DNA of 64,000 nt from Forficula auricularia (Eukaryota > Arthropoda > Insecta > Dermaptera > Forficulidae), in the NCBI GenBank assembly GCA_024734495.1, contig JALMQS010000816.1:8749481-8813480 (forward strand), in the 5' to 3' direction. Each line of letters opens with the position of its first letter. Positions within the stretch are counted from its first letter, which is position 1. The notes beneath the pieces were generated by a model. That model had not been told where the DNA came from. It saw only the letters and a list, made by a program, of their open reading frames with translations, and made no database searches. The position numbers and the translations under genes were made by a program. Below, in pieces: positions 1 to 12,489 of this stretch.

Positions 1-30
1 TCCCAGGTTCGAATCCTGGCTGATCCTTTT
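1..30 (+). other. tRNA-like 3' half (T arm and acceptor strand) cut by the window edge
   Basis: Bases 3-7 and 15-19 form a perfect 5-bp T stem (CCAGG/CCTGG) around the seven-base loop TTCGAAT. Seven bases that could be an acceptor strand and a short T run (27-30), usable as a Pol III stop, follow. The 5' half lies outside the window, so a real tRNA gene and a tRNA-derived SINE head cannot be told apart. Confidence 0.35.
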
Positions 31-84
31 GTCTATAATACAAAAATCTTTTCTTCGTTCGCTAATTTAATTATGTATAATATT

Positions 85-133
85 TTCTGACTCTAATTTG
101 AGAAGGCCGTGACCCACATGTTGAAAAACACTG
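85..133. mobile_element. hAT-like terminus (one end only)
   Basis: Read on the minus strand from 133, the sequence begins CAGTGTTTTTCAACATGTGG. This is the familiar style of a hAT terminal repeat, and the end at 62445 begins in a similar way. The other end is outside the window or lost, and no TSD can be tested. Confidence 0.3.
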
Positions 134-1234
134 CCCTAAAGTCCTGAGTTGGCCCTTCCATCGTGCAAAGAAGAAATAGAGGGGATATTTCTATTTATCT
201 TAGGAGGAAGCTTGTTTTATAGACCTTCATTCAAATTTTTTATATCAAAATCATTGGAGCGGTTATTGAGAAATTTTGAAAAACTACTGGAATAAATCGA
301 AATGTTCTAAAAAAAAGGTAGTGTAATAAATTGCTGGATTTCCTTACAGATTATGGAAAATATGTATAATAAATTTTATTAAAAAATGATAAATTGTTTA
401 TACATTCTTTAATAGAAATTTGTTGATGAGGACTCTTTTGTTATTGTATGGCCACAACATTTTGACCCCTTTTGATCATAGAATATAATAATTGAAATCA
501 GCCTGAAGCGCAAATGGCATAATATTCTTTGAGCCAATATAAGCGCACCCATTCACAGTGGTGTACATACAATTTCCACCCCGGTCTCAATAGTTGTTTG
601 TTGTTTTCAAACAACAGGCCGCAATGACAGGTGTAAAATCAATGGATTTAATTTACTAGTGGTAAGATGTCTTTGTGCACACGGATAGCGCCCAGCCGTA
701 GGCACTAGTTGCAGACATGAAAAGCTGATGGATTAGCTTAAGGCGTAATCCAGAGAATTGCTGGAGTATTGGCTCTCATCTAGAGATGGCCACGCATATG
801 CCTTTGAATTGCACGCCAGCTTCCGATTACCGCAGTTACTACTTGGCCTACTCGTGGCTGTAGTTAATAATATAATTAATTTTGGTTTTATTGTTTCAAA
901 TCACGGTAATTTTTTTTTTTATTTAATTGAAATCGAGTTTAGCGACTACTCCATTGTTTTTTTTTTTTTTTACTTTCACACCCCATTTCTCTTGATTACC
1001 CTCTCCTCTTCTTTTTGGTAATGCTAAAGATCTATAGGTACTGCATCTTATCTGTGCTCTCTTCTTGCATTAGATTGTATTAATAAAAAATCTGGCTAGG
1101 TCAAAGCATCTTCCAAGATCTCTGCAATAAGTTGTCACTTGTATTTTGCCAAGATTCTGCAACACAGTAAAAAACTTTCTTCACCTTCTCACGGATACAT
1201 TTTCTTCACTAAAATATCCAAACCACCAGCTTTC
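134..1234. other. Unassigned AT-rich sequence
   Basis: I recognise no gene or complete repeat here. A moderately GC-richer patch at about 640-850 holds a short open frame (758-1021, plus) with no ATG, no known motif and a low-complexity phenylalanine-rich end, so I do not call it a gene. Confidence 0.4.
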
Positions 1235-1291
1235 GGCTAATCCGAACAGACTACAGCCCCAATTAGTTCGGATTTGAGGGGTTTCACTGTA
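1235..1291. mobile_element. pogo/Tigger-like terminus (one end only)
   Basis: On the minus strand the sequence reads TACAGTGAAACCCCTCAAAT from 1291, followed by a CCGAAC/TTCGG-rich tract. This matches the usual form of pogo-group ends: TA target, CAGT, then AACC. I did not find the partner end upstream, so this is a partial or solo terminus. Confidence 0.35.
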
Positions 1292-3779
1292 TATCTAATT
1301 ATATTAACTTTTATTATTATTTATTTTTCTTGGAGAAACTTTTTTTAAAATTTTGATTATACTTACTTTCTGAGATAATGGTCAGTATAATGAGATAGTA
1401 CTATTGTAGATTTGACGCTTGTTGAGTTGTTTACCAAAAAAGAAATTGGTATTTTTGATTATAAATGGATTCATCCTTGTTTTCAGCATTGGTTACTATT
1501 AATGTTCAAAACATCAAAAATAGTAACAAAGTTATTTCTCTAGTAATATTAAATGAGAATCAATCGTTAATTTTGATTTTAAGTCGATTCCTTCATGTCT
1601 TCAGCACGGCTTCCCAATAATAATAATCGAAACGCCAAAAATGCAATGTAGAATTGTTATTAATCAGGTATTAACTATTTTTTAGGATAAATATTTTATT
1701 TTAATTGTGTTTTGTTATTAATATGTGATAAGTGAAAGTCATGGGATACGTAGGTACTATAAGGATACCAGAATAATTGTATTCAAATTAATAAAAGTGT
1801 GTAGCTTTTGATCGAAATTCTTTCATCCACTGCAATTGAGATCTAGGTGAGACATGTAATATTATTTTGGGGTTTTACACATAATTTTTACTTTACCATA
1901 CGAGGTATAATGAAGTATTTTAATTATTCTAAGTACTGTAGATAAGCACCTGAATTTGGGAGATAAAGTACTCAGAATAATATTTTATATGGTAAATATA
2001 TATAAATGGGTTGAGGTATTCTAAACGTGGGTTCAATCACAGGTTCAAATTATATCAGCTATCAAGAAAAAACTATTTTATGTCATTTTTATAATAGAAT
2101 AGAATTTTTTTTCTGAGAATATAGTTTTGCTTTGAGAAAAATTCCACTTTTTCCTCTTCTTTAAATGAATTCGAATCAATTTATGCATTTTTACCATTTC
2201 TGGCAACTTTTACCAACGCACTGCGAAAGCACAGATTTTTGTTACATTTATTATTCAGTCTCGGAATAAGAAAAGATTTAGAATTTAAATTAAAAAAAAA
2301 AAAAGTGAGTTTGGAGATATTGACAATCGATTTTTCGTTTTTTTTTAGAAATTCCAGACCTGATAGGCAAACAGAAATACTTTCCTTTAGAATTTTATTC
2401 ATTTTTATTGGAAAATGGAAAAAGATCGTGTTTATATTATAAATTTCAAGTTGAAAATTAGATTTCCAAATAAATGGTAGCGTTGTGTTGTTTCTCGACA
2501 TCATCATAAAATCACACAGGTAGCCCAAATGGTTCCAAACTTTTTCAAGTTAACTATTTAATTCAATTTAAATTATTATATAAAATAGATGAAAAAATGA
2601 AAACTTTTCCAAAACTGAATACTTTCGCCGTAGACTATTGTGATTCGGTAATTAATGATCTAGAAAACTGACAAAAAGTTGCATTTTATTAATACAAATC
2701 TTTTCCTGAATTTCATTTCATTATCTACAGCTGTTCAATGACTTCCCAGATAACTTTCGATTTTATTCAGATTTGCATTTTTCATTTGAAAGCGCTTGAG
2801 AGTCCAAATTCTCGCTATGGAAATTAAACCTTTCTGCACCAGAACGAACTTTCTGCGAGTGTGAGAACCAGTCATACAGATAGACAGAAAAAAATTGTGT
2901 TTGAAAATAAGACCATCTGCGAAAATATTTAACAGTAGAGAAGTAGAAAAGCCCAAGCAATTTCATTTCTGCCTTCTCCTTCGTCGTAAACTGAAAAATA
3001 AATAATTGCGAAATAAGTAATTCAGAACAATTGGTTTATTTTAAATATTCATTTTTACTTTATCGGTTGCATGGGTAAAGGATTGTAATCATTCTCTCTT
3101 GTAATAGTCATTAGCTAAAGACCAGGGAACCCATGGCCTCAACCAGTCACAAATTGTAGTATTCATTCAGGTTGAACTTTAGAAAATGAAAATTTTGCCA
3201 AAAATTAAGTTCTTGATTTTTTTAATCCTGAGGTTGTTATTGACCATGGAGTCGTTTGTCGATTGTAATAATCATACTTATATTTAATAAATAATAAAAT
3301 TAAATTAAATACACATTAATATAAATTCATCAAACAAGATATATCAACTATTATTTCAGGTTAAATTTTAAGTTATCGAAGAGTTGGTCATTTTAGCTGA
3401 AAAGTAAGCTAATAGCAGAAAACGAATTTTATTAAACATATTATTCAGTTATGAGAAATTAATCACTCATGAAATGACGTGATTAAAGAGTTTCTAACTA
3501 TCAAAAACCGTAATAATTAACTAAAAAAAAAACAATGCTAGTAAATTAAGGTGGACTTTAAGGCCCCACCCTCTCAAAGCCCCTGTACATGACAGATACA
3601 AACTTTTTTTTTATCTGATAATTGGAAAAATCAAAGGGTTGTTGATCAAATATTTTTAAATAACGAATTATCGGATGTCTAAAAAATTACATTTATATAT
3701 AAAATCATTAACATTCCAGATACAAATTATTATTCTATAAAAACAACACCCAGGGCCGGTTTGTCAATCTCTGTTTAAA
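1292..3779. other. Unassigned AT-rich sequence
   Basis: No gene is supported. Two loosely similar blocks, at about 2180-2470 and 2700-2970, share runs such as CAGAAA and cysteine- and phenylalanine-rich shadow frames, and may be old copies of one repeat. Open frames on both strands here overlap each other and look like low-complexity chance frames. Confidence 0.4.
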
Positions 3780-5810
3780 CATGTTGTTTCTAGGTCAAAT
3801 TCGTCTAATCTAGCCAAACCTACGATGTTTATAATATAATATATATGTTATAATACATATATTCGAATATTTAAATTATTTTGTTTATTTATTATATTAA
3901 ATATTCTCACATGTAAATATACTGAAAGATATTTCGGAATATGAGAAATGATGGGATGCCGCGAGGCTTGTGTCTCACCATAGAACAGAGCAAAAGATTT
4001 ATAAATGAGAATAAAAACGATCTTATTTTATCTATTTAATCGATGTGAGGGTTCACAGTATGTCCATTATATAAGAAAATGGGCATAAATTTGCACAAGC
4101 ATTTTGATTAAGAATTTTGTAATTTAAAATAAATTGTATGAAAAGATTCAATTTCTTCTCTCCGGGAGCGAATCAACTAGAAATGGCAAAAGGTTTTATT
4201 TTTTCCTCATTATATATTTTTTAAAATCTATTGAAATTTCATATCTCTATGTTATTTTGAATTATCTTTTATAGAAAATAATTATTATTAGGAAATTTGC
4301 ATTTTAAAGGGTAGTTTATTTGAAGCTTAATGTGAAAAAACGCTAATAACTTAGTTGAATTTTTTTTAAAAAAATATGAAATTAATTTATATTATAAAAC
4401 AATTAATTATTAATAATTTAATTCAATTTTGAACGAAATTGGTTTAGTACTTTTTGAGAAAATGTTCAAAAACCGTCAAAAAAAACATTTTTTGAAAGCA
4501 AGAAATGCCTTCGAAAAAAGTTAAAAAAGTCATATGAAACGAAACATTGACTTGTGACATGTTGGGGGAATTTTAAAATGTTTCTAAAACGGCCTTTCAT
4601 AGACGGTTTTTGGGGTTTTTGATGATTTTCTCAAAAAGTACTGAATCGATTTCGTTCAAAATTGAATTAAATTATTAATAATTAATTGTTTTATAATATC
4701 TATCAATTTCATATTTAAAAAAAAAATTTCAACTAAGTTATTAGTGTTTTTTCACATTAAGCTTCAACTAAACTACTGTGTACCCTGTAAAATGCAAATA
4801 TCCTAAATAACACTCAGATCTGAAATTTCAATAGATTTGAATAAATATCTAATGAGAAAAAAATAAAAGTTTTTGCCATTTCTTGATTGATTCGACCCCG
4901 GAGTGAAGAAATTTATTCTTTTCATAAAATTGCATTTAAATTATAAAATTCTTAATCAAAATGCTATTTTCTAATATTATAAAGGTACAGTGAACCTCCA
5001 GATAGATTAAATCGAAAAATAACTTCGATTTCTTTCTTATTTATAATTCTTTGGTCTGTTTTATCAAGAGGCTGCGTCGCAAGCATCCCGGCGTAAGCGA
5101 GAACCATTTTTGTTATGGATTCAACAATTCCGTTCAGTCGACAATATTGGAATATCTTTTAGCATATTAAAAGTTAAAATACTTCATCATCATCATTGAG
5201 TATACAGTCCTAAGACTGGTTTGATGCAACAATCCGTCTCCACTCGACTCTGTCCTCCGCCAGCTGTTTAACCTCTCTAAATGTCTGGCATCCCATATCC
5301 CCAATTATTTGGTTGAAATATTCTAATCTGGGTCTTCCCCTTCCCCTTTTCTTTCCCACCTCCCCCTCCAAGATATCCCTAAGCAGTCCCCCATGTCTCA
5401 GTGTGTGCCCCATCATCTGACCTCTTCTCTTCTTCAGACTCTTCCACAAGGTTCTTCTTTCTCCGATTCTTCCAAGAACTTCTTCATTTGTAATTTTATC
5501 CATCCATTTGATATTCGTCATTCTTCTGTAGCACCACATTTCGAAAGCCTCTAATCTCTTTCTCTCCGCTTCTCTAATTGTCCAGGTTTCACACCCGTAC
5601 ATGGCTATGCTCCATACATATGTCTTCAATAGCAACTTCCTGTTTGCTAAGCTGATTGAGGAGGAGCATAGTAGTCCAGTTAAAATACTTAAATATACGA
5701 TAATGTAATATAATAAATAAATAAATAAAATAATTTAAGAAAAAAGATATACTTATTATATACAAAACGCCACGGGCTGGCAAACATGGACCCAGAGCGC
5801 AGAGCAAAGC
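3780..5810. mobile_element. Long fold-back element, copy 1 (paralogue of 48480-50860)
   Basis: The core is an imperfect inverted repeat. The left arm at about 4099-4450 is the reverse complement of about 4610-4964; GCATTTTGATTAAGAATTTT at 4099 faces its complement ending at 4964. The centre (4450-4610) has A- and T-rich tracts and no coding sequence. The core and parts of both flanks recur at 48480-50860, so this is a dispersed family. The right flank carries an RTE insertion (5185-5677) absent from the other copy. The outer ends are not sharp, so the limits are approximate. No transposase is visible; it is presumably non-autonomous. Confidence 0.65.
5185..5677 (-). mobile_element. RTE-clade LINE, 5'-truncated copy with 13-bp TSD
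   Basis: This is the 3' end of an RTE-type LINE on the minus strand. The frame at 5635-5210 encodes the C-terminal part of the reverse transcriptase protein, with MYGCETWTIREAERKRLEAF, a basic KKRRGQMMGHTLRHGG stretch and VEWRRIVASNQS before the stop. The layout resembles the C-terminus of BovB/RTE proteins. The element ends in short GAT/ATG repeats, as RTE elements do. AGTTAAAATACTT flanks it at 5172-5184 and 5678-5690, a perfect 13-bp TSD. Catalytic RT motifs are missing, so this copy is dead on arrival. It is very close to the copies at 36291 and 41623, which suggests recent activity. Confidence 0.9.
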
Positions 5811-6527
5811 TATTATCGTATTATTAGTTTTAAATAAATAATTTTAGTATAAACTTTTTAAAATAGTTAATAAAAATTATTAATTATTTTATTATAAAAG
5901 CACGATATTGTTACCTGAAATAAATTTTTAAATTCTTCTTTAATGATACTCCTCTGAAAAGAGACATTGAGACCAAACCATGAAATATTCTACTTGCAAC
6001 TGATTTTTTACCTATAAATATTGTAAATTTATTTTCTTAATCATTCCAAGTACGCTTCTCATTCCTGTTAGAACATCTATCCGGCCCAAGCATCCTACCT
6101 AATCTTCCAAACACCCATAGCTTGTTTTTTTTTTAGAGTGAAAAAAGTCAGCATAAAAGTTATATTTTTTAAAATTTAATGAGAATCAGTTTTTTCGACT
6201 AGCGCTTATCTCTGGTTAATTAGTTATTATTTATTAATACTTTTCTAATTATAGGTTTTTATTTAACTTACAAAGTTCCTATGATATTTTTCTGGTTACA
6301 AATTTATTTCCGAATTTTAACTCACTTTTATACTTTTTATTATCCGATTGAGCTGACATTTTCCATACATATTTAGTTCCCGAGACAATTCACTGTGATA
6401 CAAAAACCAACCAACCAAAATGGAGAGTAGAGAAAATTCCAAGCCTTTGAACCTACCTGTACCAAATTTTCTACACTCAATGTGTGGAAGCCCAGAGTAC
6501 TAGAAATTCGAAAACTAAACCAAATTT
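5811..6527. other. Unassigned AT-rich sequence before assembly gap
   Basis: No coding sequence or recognised repeat is seen. It runs directly into the N gap. Confidence 0.4.
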
Positions 6528-6627
6528 NNNNNNNNNNNNNNNNNNNNNNNNNNNNNNNNNNNNNNNNNNNNNNNNNNNNNNNNNNNNNNNNNNNNNNNNN
6601 NNNNNNNNNNNNNNNNNNNNNNNNNNN
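6528..6627. other. Assembly gap of exactly 100 N
   Basis: There are one hundred consecutive N. A round 100 is the usual placeholder for a gap of unknown length, so the true distance, and the 3' end of the adjacent LINE, are unknown. An open frame spanning the N run (6482-6694) is an artefact. Confidence 0.98.
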
Positions 6628-6845
6628 TAAAGATGTAGCCCCTATGGATCTCGAAAGACCCTTGCATTACCGAAGAGAAGGGAAAGTTGTTTAAGTGAGA
6701 GGGTGTAGACGTAGGTGTCTATGCACCCTGGTTTTGAAGGTTTGAAGATCATAGGTGCTGGGAAAGATAGAGGCTGGGAGAGAGTTCCAGTTCCTTGACG
6801 TCATGGGGATATATGAATTCGCGAATGAAGTGGTCCGGCACTTTT

Positions 6846-7775
6846 CTAATTTGACCGCGAAAGAGTGTTGGGAGTCGGCAAAACGTGTGCTGCGTGCAAA
6901 GCATGCTTTGGGGGAATTATTGATTTTATCTCATCAGAGCACCTGCCGTGATAGTATCTATAGAAAAGGGAAAGGGCGGAGACATCTCTTCGATGAGCCA
7001 GCGAGTCGAGGGAGTCGGTGAGGGTAGAATCGTCAATTAGCCTGACGGCTCGTTTCTGAATTGCATCAAGGGTAGCAAGAGAATATTTTGAGGCTCCTCT
7101 CCACAGATGAGAGCCGTATTCGAGATAGGGGCGGATTTGGGCCTTGTAGATGGTGAGAAGTTGTGGGGGTTTGTAAAATCGCTTGGACCTGAATAAGAAG
7201 CCAATCTTCCTTGCTGCAGATTTCGCCACAGAGGAGATGTGTTCATTCCAAGACAGGTCAGATGCGACAGAGACGCCCAACATGGATAGGCTGTTACACA
7301 TTTTCAGGGTATTCGAATCGAAGTGAATATCAGGGAAATCTCTATTTTCGCGCCTAGAAATTAGACAACATTGAGTCTTGTTTGAATTGAAGTTAACTAA
7401 ATTTTGAGAGCCCCATTTATTCAGTTTGTCTAGGTCGAGAGTAATTGAGGAGGCAATATTGATTCGATTATTCGGGAGAGAGGGTTTGCCGTGTAGAGTG
7501 CTATCGTCGGCGTAACAATGAGTGGGGTTTGCCGTTTGATCAATAAGGTCGTTTATATAAATAAGGAAGAGTGTGGAGGAGATTACAGAGCCTTGGGGAA
7601 CACCAGAGTTTGTGGAGAACGATTCAGAAGATGTTCCATCCACCACAACTTTTATACTTCGGTTTGTCAGAAAGCTTTCAATCCATTTGCGAAGTGTTGG
7701 TGTGAATCCAAAAGGCTGGTAGTTTGGCAAGAAGATTTTTGTGCCAAACCTGGTCAAAAGCTTTGGAGATATCAA
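6846..7775 (-). pseudogene. Reverse transcriptase domain of the CR1/Jockey-group LINE
   Basis: This is the longest intact frame of the LINE (about 309 codons). It encodes the RT palm from just after motif A to the C-terminal domain. Visible motifs are GVPQGSVISSTLFLIYIND at about residues 58-76, CYADDSTLHG at about residues 87-96 with both catalytic aspartates, and a thumb/C-terminal segment rich in KRFYKPPQLLTIYKAQIRPY. Motif A (DISKAFDQVWH) lies upstream in another frame at about 7790-7755, so the enzyme is split by a frameshift. The last residues, after IIPP, leave the family pattern and are probably out of frame. RT would copy the element RNA at a nicked target in the nucleus; this copy cannot make a full protein. 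Confidence 0.85.
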
Positions 7776-8859
7776 GGGCTACAGCGAGGGTTTCTTTTCC
7801 GGCCTCTAGAGTATTGTTCAAGGGTGTGGGTGACATAGGTTAAGATGTCGCCTGTGGAACGATTTTGTCTGAATCATATTGCCTATACGTGAATTAATTT
7901 ATTGTTTTCTAAGTGATGAGGACGTGTTAGTTTATGACTAATTCCATTAATTTGGAAGAACAGAGGTGATCGAGATAGGCCTGTAATTAGAGATTGTGAT
8001 GTGTCTCCTTTTTTTAGGAATGGGTGTGACTCTGGCTATTTTCCAGCTTTTGGGGAATATGCCCGACTCGTGAAGAGGTTGAATAGCTTGGATAGATAGG
8101 GGCAAGTTCAGGGGCGCATTTTTTAATGAGATTGCCTGGGATGTTATCTCGGGCCTGCGGCGGATTTGGAATTTAATTTATTAATGGCTTTGCACTGGAT
8201 TATTTGGGGCCTGAAAATTATTTTGCCCATGAGGTTGGTTTGGGGGGTATAAGTGGGCGGGTTAAGCCCTTTGTCATCTACAGAGTGGGAGTTAGTTGCG
8301 AAATAGGATGCTAGTGATTCGGCTTTTTCAGCGGGGTCGTGGCTACTGAACCATTTGGGTGAAGAGGGGCGGAAGTGAGGGGACGCGAAATTTCTATTTA
8401 TTGCCTTGTAACGAGAAAAAGGCCGTTTTCCATTGGGGCAAGATGCGGAGACGGTCAGCTATCCTCTGGTCGAATGATTTCTTTGCCTCAGAGATGATTT
8501 TTGCATGAGCTTCGCGACTTGGTAAATGCAACTCGGTCACATTCTAGCTGTGAAAGTTGCCATTTCTGAAAAGATTTGTTTTTTCACGGACGGAATCTGC
8601 GCATTGTCTACCAAACCAAGGCTTAGAATCCTTGTTCCCTTTAATCAATTTTGAGGGGATATAGGTTTCTAAGCCTATTTGAATTGCCTCGTTAAGGGCG
8701 TCTGCGAATTCTGAAGCGTTTTTATCTCTGATGCAGAGTTCATTCCACTGGTAAGCGGCAAAAAGTTACGCATGTCATTCCAATTAATGTTATCGTTATC
8801 GACTAGCCATATTTTTTCTGGGGTTGGAGTGGGGTGACGGGGGTTTTGGTAAATTGGCG

Positions 8860-9545
8860 GAGGTTTTAATTTTTATCAGATTGTGGTCAGATTTACCTAA
8901 AGGGGCCGAAATTTTTGCTTCATAGGACGAAGGTGGGAAGTGATGAAAAGATCGAGAAGATTGGATTTTTCATTGGCTTTGTCTGGGATTCTTGTGGGGC
9001 CGTTAATAATTTGAGTGAGGCCACACGCCGTTGAGAAGATTTCAGCGTTGGAGCCTGCGGGGAATTATGGCTAGAAGATTTTAGCCAATTTTTGTTGTGG
9101 ACGTTAAAGTCACCTAGGAAAGATATTTCAGAAGATGGAAATTCTTTCAGGATATTGCAATGGCACTCAAGGAGGTAGTCAAAAAATTGTTTGTATCTGA
9201 GGTCTTTGAGGCAAATATATTATGCAGAAGAATTTAGTTGAATGGCCTCAACGTGATTTTGATCCATATGGCATCGAATTCATTGGATTCTAGATTAGTT
9301 AAACGCCTACTAGGGATGTCCTTTCTAATATAACAGCAGACCCCTCCTTTTTTTCGAAATTTTGAATGAAGTGTATAGTTTTCGAATTGGTAGTCACGAC
9401 ACGTTAGATTTATTCGCGTCAATTATAGTTTCGGATAAGCCTAAAAGAGCAGGTTTTTCATGTTCGAGATGTTGAAATACGTCGTGTAAATTCGAATTGC
9501 GAGATAGACCGCGAATGTTGCAGAAATTGATTTTAATTGATGTCA
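8860..9545 (-). pseudogene. AP-like endonuclease domain of the same LINE
   Basis: The domain nicks the genomic target for target-primed reverse transcription. Reading the minus strand, an N-terminal INFCNIRGLSRNSN segment and GLSET lie at about 9542-9430 in one frame, GGVCCYIRKDIPSRR in a second, and GDFNVHN (9118-9097) and SDHN (8893-8870) further on. These are the recognisable EEP-family landmarks: the GDFN active-site loop and the SDH motif with the catalytic Asp-His pair. At least two frame changes interrupt the domain. The order and spacing fit a normal domain of about 220 residues. Confidence 0.75.
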
Positions 9546-9839
9546 TTAGTAAGGAGAGTTTGAGGTGGAAATGAAAAAGGGTGACAAGAAAAGTAAAGAT
9601 AAGAGAGCCGGTAAACCAATTAAAACTCCGAACTTGGATATATTTTTGAATATATTCAATATCAGTGAGCTCTTAGAAATTGGACAGTGGTTTTCCACCG
9701 GGCGATTTGAAAAAGGTTTAAATCTACCACTTGGATTTATTGTTAGTAGGGGGAAAATTATGAGCTATTTAATAAATTGCTAGATTGAGTCTTAAATTAA
9801 TTAAAATTAGTTGATGTTGTTAGTGAGGAGAAGAATTAT

Positions 9840-10450
9840 TTGTTATTATTTTAAATACTAGATTTTATAATAGATATATTTTAAATTATAAGATTATTAT
9901 GTATAGAGATTATTATATAATTATTATGGAACAATTAATATTTAAGGACCGTGCAATAATAAGAAAATGATATTAATAAAAAGATAATGAGAATACGAGT
10001 GAAAAAAGTTAAGGTAATATTTAAGATTTAAAATAAGATATTAGTTGAGTTTATTATAGAATAATTAATGTTTAGAAACTGTGTAATAATAGAATATATA
10101 ATATTAATAAAATGCAGTTTATTTAAAAATATATATATTATGTATTTTAGAAATGAAAATTGTATGTTATTGGTTTAATAACTACTTCTAGAATGATACT
10201 AGTGTTTACAATAGATATATTATAAATTATGAGTTAAGATAATATTTAAAATTTACTTAGATACTAGCGTTTATAATAGATATATTATAAATTATAAGTT
10301 AGGGTAATATTTAAAATTTAAAATAGGTTGTTAGTTGAAGTTATTATAGAATTATTATAGAACAATTAATATTTAAAAACCTTGCAATAGTAAATAAATA
10401 ATATTAATAAAATGAAGTTTATTTAAAAATATATATAAACGTATATATTT
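9840..10450. repeat. Degenerate AT-rich tandem repeat
   Basis: Two motif blocks recur. AATAGATATATTATAAATTA or close variants occur at about 9865, 10211 and 10275. A longer block, CAATTAATATTTAAAAACC then ...AATATTAATAAAATG, occurs at about 9929, 10058 and 10361. Spacing is irregular (about 130 and 300 bp), so it is an old, rearranged tandem array. It lies just upstream, in LINE sense, of the endonuclease domain and could be the LINE 5' region or host sequence. Confidence 0.5.
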
Positions 10451-10879
10451 AAAAATGAAAAAAATGTGTTCGCGATGGAAATATTTGTTAGTTGAAAGGA
10501 GATGATTTAAGACGGGTTGAGGGAAGGCTATAAGGGGTTTGGGCGACAAGTGACCAGTGTCAAGTGTAGAGAGGATGAGTTGACGATTCACATGTGTTCA
10601 CCAGATGTGATATTAGATCTGTGACAAAGAGAACAATAGAAAAATATGAAATTTATTTAAATAAATTAGTGGCAAGGTAAAATAAATAGTTTTTTTATAT
10701 TATTGAATTAAGCGAGAAATTCTAAGGAGTATCGTGCAAGTAAAATATATAAAATCTGCCTGAAATTGAAGAAAATTGCGATCGCTATGGAGCACTCAGC
10801 AGGTAGGACTTCATCCAATGTCATCCGAGGCAAGACTTCAAATTTGTTACTTAGTTGTGGGCTTTCTCAAAATCTTTTC
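10451..10879. other. Unassigned AT-rich sequence
   Basis: No gene or repeat is recognised. Confidence 0.4.
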
Positions 10880-11066
10880 CTTCTCTTCTTCAGACTCTTC
10901 CACAAGGTTCTTCTTTCTCCGATTCTTCCAAGAAATTCTTCATTTGTAATTTTATCCATTTATTTGATATTCATCATTCTTCTGTAGCACCACATTTCGA
11001 AAGCCTCTAATCTCTTTCTCTCCGCTTCTCTAATTGTCCAGGTTTCACACCCGTACATGGCTATGC
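10880..11066 (-). mobile_element. RTE-clade LINE internal fragment
   Basis: About 187 bp match the middle of the RTE 3' coding region on the minus strand, including the codons for MYGCETWTIREAERKRLEAF and YRRMMNIK. Both the 3' terminal repeat and the upstream RT are missing, so it is an internal fragment left by deletion or rearrangement. A frame running into it from 11184 is fused to unrelated sequence. Confidence 0.8.
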
Positions 11067-12489
11067 AATTAGAATACCCTGTATTTATTACAAGATGGAA
11101 GTTCGCTGGATTGAAGTAATTTGAATGGTCCATTTCGTTCTTGAGATAAAGCATGTAAAAATATATTAGTAATAATAACTCCAAAAGAGAAAGAAAAATA
11201 TGAATTGCAAAACGCTTAAAGCGTGGATTAATTATTCTATTGATTAAAATTGATATTTTTTTCGTCCAATGGCTATGTAATAATAAATAAATAGATAAAA
11301 AATTGATATCTAAAAGTTCATGTTGAATTTATTTTCATTTATCTTTTACTGATAATTTTCCTTTTTTTAAATAAAAATATTCTTTTAATTTCATGTTTTA
11401 GAGAATCGAGCCCACCTAGAGAACAAATGCATTAAAGCTAATCGGAATGAAAAACGTATTTTATTCATTTGAGTGGCGGAAATCGACCAGTGCAGACACG
11501 GCGGTACAAATCGACTAAATTATAATTAATTTTTATACATCACTAATACATTAATTAGTATTAATATTACGACATCCTATTATACTCAAAAGAGCTAACT
11601 CTGAGCTTGAAAACACTATCTTTTATCGAGAATAGTTAAATAAAAAATAAAAAGTAAATCTTTTGGTTAATATAGCTATCAACAAACTAGTTAATTATAG
11701 TTCTTAATTTCTATGTTTTCCCAACCGATCAGCTATTTGAACCCTTGATAAATAATAGATACAATATTTAAAATTAAACAACGATGATTTCCGTAAAAGT
11801 GAATAACGACTGGTAATCAGAAAAAGCACAAGTAAGTAAATATGTATATTATATGAAATTTATTGTATTTGAAAGTCAAAAATTTATAGGATAAAAAGAA
11901 TATAAAAATATTTATACAATTTCCATTAGTATCCAAACAACAAGACGGGATGATTATTTTCCTATCCTATATTTTTCTTTTTGCTCTATTCCCTAGCATC
12001 TTATGAAATAAATACGCTATATCAGATATTCATTTTCCAGATTTCTTTATTTTATTTTTTTTATTACATTTTCCATTTAACTCAATAGAACATAAATTTC
12101 TATATTTTAATAAGCTTTCAAATTCTTAAATCCAATAAAAATGTCAAGTTAAAAAAATATTAGTAAATATCAGACTCTCGAGATAACGAAAAGAACAAAA
12201 CAATATTGTCTAAAAAAGATATTTTTAATGTGTATAGGTATGTTTTAATAAATTGATATAAGCATTTTATACGGAATATGAAAGCTCTGTAGATTTATCA
12301 TTTGTGGAGTTCCACTATAAGTAAGAGACAGAATTAAATTAGTTTAGAACAGATACAAATTGTTAATGATCCACCAACAGAAAGAACGAATAATATATAA
12401 GTACGGTAGACAATTTATTTGAAATTGAGCCTGACCTTGATTATACTAGAACTATAGATATGCTAGGAGTTTTTTCCGATGTCAACCTT
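11067..12489. other. Unassigned AT-rich sequence
   Basis: No gene or recognised repeat is seen on either strand. Confidence 0.4.

Larger units (their letters stand above)
6628..9545 (-). mobile_element. CR1/Jockey-group LINE, copy 1 (endonuclease plus reverse transcriptase, decayed)
   Basis: A minus-strand non-LTR retrotransposon ORF2 is spread over several frames. From the 5' side: an AP-type endonuclease starting near 9542 (INFCNIRGLSRN), GGVCCYIRKDIPSRR at about 9340-9290, LGDFNVHN at about 9118-9097 and SDHNLIK at about 8893-8870; then the RT with ALDISKAFDQVWH near 7790-7755 (motif A), SGVPQGSVISSTLFLIYIND and CYADDSTLHG (YADD motif) in the 7775-6846 frame; then a C-terminal YKAQIRPYLEYGSHLW region. 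These motifs define the endonuclease-RT layout of the CR1/Jockey assemblage; I cannot fix the clade. Frameshifts separate the domains. The 3' end is lost in the N gap. A second copy lies at 61218-62386. Confidence 0.88.

Noticed and set aside
2181..2528. 115-codon minus-strand frame as a gene
   Set aside because: Low-complexity, opposed by another open frame on the plus strand, no motif.
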